From: JBDSRX01 sp047445235
GTDB lineage: Bacteria; Patescibacteriota; Dojkabacteria; J137
Reading direction: 5' to 3'
DNA: 31,692 nucleotides
Assembly (NCBI GenBank): GCA_047445235.1
Contig: JBLGEO010000051.1
Coordinates: 1-31,692, forward strand
In this document: one piece after another, positions 30,260 through 31,692 of the stretch
Layout: every line of letters begins with the position of its first letter
Position numbering within the stretch: the stretch's first letter is position 1
Position numbers and translations under genes: made by a program
The notes under the pieces: generated by a model
The model's input: only the letters and a program-made list of their open reading frames with translations
Database searches by the model: none
Told to the model about the DNA's origin: nothing

Positions 30260-31495
30260 ATGAAAGATAGAGTAGGTTTTTACTGCTGGGCTGGACCAGA
30301 TACAATTAGAATGACTAATTTAAAGTTCTTCAATCCTAAAATTGACGAACAAAGCTTAATGTCTAGTTACGATTTAGAATATTTAATGGAGTTAAAAGAG
30401 AAGTTTGGAATAACAGATTTCTGGGCTACTTACTCTTGGGGGTTTTCTGAAGAAAGTGAAAAACCTCAATACGAGTTTCTATTATCCAGACTAAAAAACT
30501 TTAAGAAAGCTGGTATAAAAGTACATGCTTATGTGCAAGGGACAAATATTGTAACTGCAGATTTTAAAGATAAAGATTGGTTTTGCAAAGATGAGTACAG
30601 TAGAGACATAACTTATTACAGAGGAAGAAAAGTTGTCTGCTTAAATAATCCTGGATTTGTAAACTTTATTCTCACTAAGATTGAGTCTATGCATGGCTTA
30701 AAGTTTGATGGAGTTTTTGTTGATAATATTCAAATGGGACAAATTCCAATTCCAGATTTTGATGGCAAAGGAATCTTTACTTTCGCAGGATGTAAGTGTA
30801 AATATTGCGATAAAAAGTATTTCAACTTATACCAAAGACATATTCCTAAAAAAATGCAGGGTGTAAATGGAATTAGATACTTTAATTTCAGAGTAAATTG
30901 TACAAGCGAATTTATTGAAAAACTATCAAGTGCTGTGCATAGAGGAGGGTTCGAGTTTGGTACAAATAGCTTTGATCCAAAGTTTGACACAAAAGCTCTT
31001 TTCGGAACTGACATAAAAAGATTAGAAAAACTTCAGGATTACTTATTATTTGAAAACCATTCTTTACCTGGAAAAAATACAAATAATGAATATATTCATG
31101 AACTTATTAAAAAGAATAATATTAATAAACCAGTTTTCGTTGTTAGCTATAAAAAAGGAATTGGATATGATTCAGAATTTACTCAGAATGATTTCGATAA
31201 TATTTATAGTGAAGATAAGCAATTGGATTTTTTTGCTGCAATTAAAGGTTCAGAATACTTCACACAAGGAACCTGGCATAACCTAAGGCTTAATGAATTT
31301 AATAAACCACAAATAGATCAATCTGAAGAGTTTAGAGCAAGTGATGTGAATAACTTTCCAGAAAGAATGATCTTAAAGGTTCCCTTCTTAAAAAATTTCT
31401 TAAGAAAATACTATAACCCAATTTATCGTTTAAGAATGGAGAGTAGGCTATTCAGGAAGGCAATGTACGTATTTGCACAAATGGCATTGCGTTAA
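30260..31495 (+). CDS. Probable TIM-barrel glycosidase-like protein
   Basis: A 411-residue protein with the look of a glycoside-hydrolase-like TIM barrel. The pattern includes VGFYCWAGPD at the N-terminus, GIKVHAYVQGTN around 85-96, and FDGVFVDNIQMG around 149-160, where Asp155 at a strand end is a candidate catalytic or sugar-binding residue. A small cysteine cluster lies at Cys178, Cys180 and Cys183 within CKCKYC, which might bind metal. There is no signal peptide or membrane anchor, so the protein is probably cytosolic, although many relatives are secreted. The C-terminal 40 residues are basic. I cannot assign a GH family. It starts 40 bases after the previous gene. Confidence 0.5.
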   Translation: MKDRVGFYCWAGPDTIRMTNLKFFNPKIDEQSLMSSYDLEYLMELKEKFGITDFWATYSWGFSEESEKPQYEFLLSRLKNFKKAGIKVHAYVQGTNIVTADFKDKDWFCKDEYSRDITYYRGRKVVCLNNPGFVNFILTKIESMHGLKFDGVFVDNIQMGQIPIPDFDGKGIFTFAGCKCKYCDKKYFNLYQRHIPKKMQGVNGIRYFNFRVNCTSEFIEKLSSAVHRGGFEFGTNSFDPKFDTKALFGTDIKRLEKLQDYLLFENHSLPGKNTNNEYIHELIKKNNINKPVFVVSYKKGIGYDSEFTQNDFDNIYSEDKQLDFFAAIKGSEYFTQGTWHNLRLNEFNKPQIDQSEEFRASDVNNFPERMILKVPFLKNFLRKYYNPIYRLRMESRLFRKAMYVFAQMALR

Positions 31496-31541
31496 AGTTA
31501 ATTTAATAATTACCATTATAGTAAAATTCTCCGTGGAACGC

Positions 31542-31571
31542 TTGTAATTATGTAGTCATATCGATTAAAAT
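31542..31571 (+). promoter_or_regulatory. Candidate promoter for the gene at the window end
   Basis: TTGTAA (31542-31547) and TAAAAT (31566-31571) are 18 bases apart within the 128-base gap before the last start codon. The predicted leader is about 45 bases. The -35 matches only four of six bases, so this is tentative. Confidence 0.35.
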
Positions 31572-31623
31572 ATGAATACATTTCCTTACAGAAATCTTAA
31601 ATAATTATTAACTTAGCTAACAT

Positions 31624-31692
31624 ATGGCAAGAACAGTAAAAGATGATGCTCCTAAAGCACCTGCAGAACAAAGCGCGAAAGCAGAGGCACTG
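31624..31692 (+). CDS. Start of a gene cut by the window end, possibly recA
   Basis: An ATG at 31624 opens a frame of 23 codons that runs off the window, beginning MARTVKDDAPKAPAEQ and reaching KAEAL. A short charged, alanine- and proline-containing lead into KAEAL resembles the start of RecA in many bacteria, before the conserved helix and GKGS...MRLG stretch, but too little is visible to claim it. The start sits after AACAT without a Shine-Dalgarno, like its neighbours. Confidence 0.45.
   Translation, partial: MARTVKDDAPKAPAEQSAKAEAL

Overview
The window is AT-rich (roughly one third G+C by eye) bacterial DNA with tightly packed genes. It reads as a small-genome bacterium of the Candidate Phyla Radiation (Patescibacteria). 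The pointers are a compact infA-rpmJ-rpsM-rpsK-rpsD-rpoA-rplQ-rplM-rpsI cluster, short or aberrant versions of core proteins (an L36 with an internal insertion, a trigger factor without its PPIase domain), a very high share of surface-glycan genes, and almost no Shine-Dalgarno sequences. A group such as Dojkabacteria, Katanobacteria or Microgenomates is plausible, but no diagnostic marker is visible and this is inference. UGA acts as a normal stop in several genes, so the UGA-to-glycine code of some CPR lineages does not apply.

Region 1 (1-12766, all +) is a surface-polysaccharide operon. It holds the tail of a Nudix hydrolase, GDP-L-fucose synthase, two membrane O-acyltransferases, a Wzm/Wzt-type ABC exporter whose ATPase has a C-terminal glycan-recognition domain, two FkbM methyltransferases, a third SAM methyltransferase and four glycosyltransferase-type proteins, one of them a fusion with a DUF6492 domain. 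Spacers are mostly 1-21 bases or overlaps. A strong internal promoter precedes wzm. Together the genes could build, decorate (acyl, methyl) and export a fucose-containing glycan.

Region 2 (12763-18980, mixed strands) is a second glycosylation block: a DUF2304 membrane protein with a polyprenyl-phosphate glycosyltransferase-like GT2, another such GT2, a divergent GT-C membrane glycosyltransferase, two rhamnosyltransferase-like GT2s, a PNPOx-fold flavoprotein and an anchored exported protein. Three convergent gene pairs overlap by exactly four bases at their stop codons.

Region 3 (18981-25279, +) begins with a cohesin-like surface protein ending in a sortase-type IPKTG signal, then the translation/RNA polymerase cluster, a YraN endonuclease-like protein and a zinc-ribbon protein. 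A repeated two-hairpin RNA element lies before both rpsK and rpsD.

Region 4 (25280-25528) is the largest gene-free stretch, 249 bases, filled with palindromes: a GC-rich hairpin, a strong bidirectional terminator, a repeat-like palindrome and a short CCGGC hairpin. No gene-free stretch exceeds 300 bases.

Region 5 (25529-31692) holds recF (-), a GT4 glycosyltransferase, an acidic protein next to trigger factor, two poorly characterised proteins (one a probable TIM-barrel glycosidase-like protein) and the first codons of a further gene, possibly recA. No tRNA, rRNA, CRISPR array, transposase or phage gene was seen.
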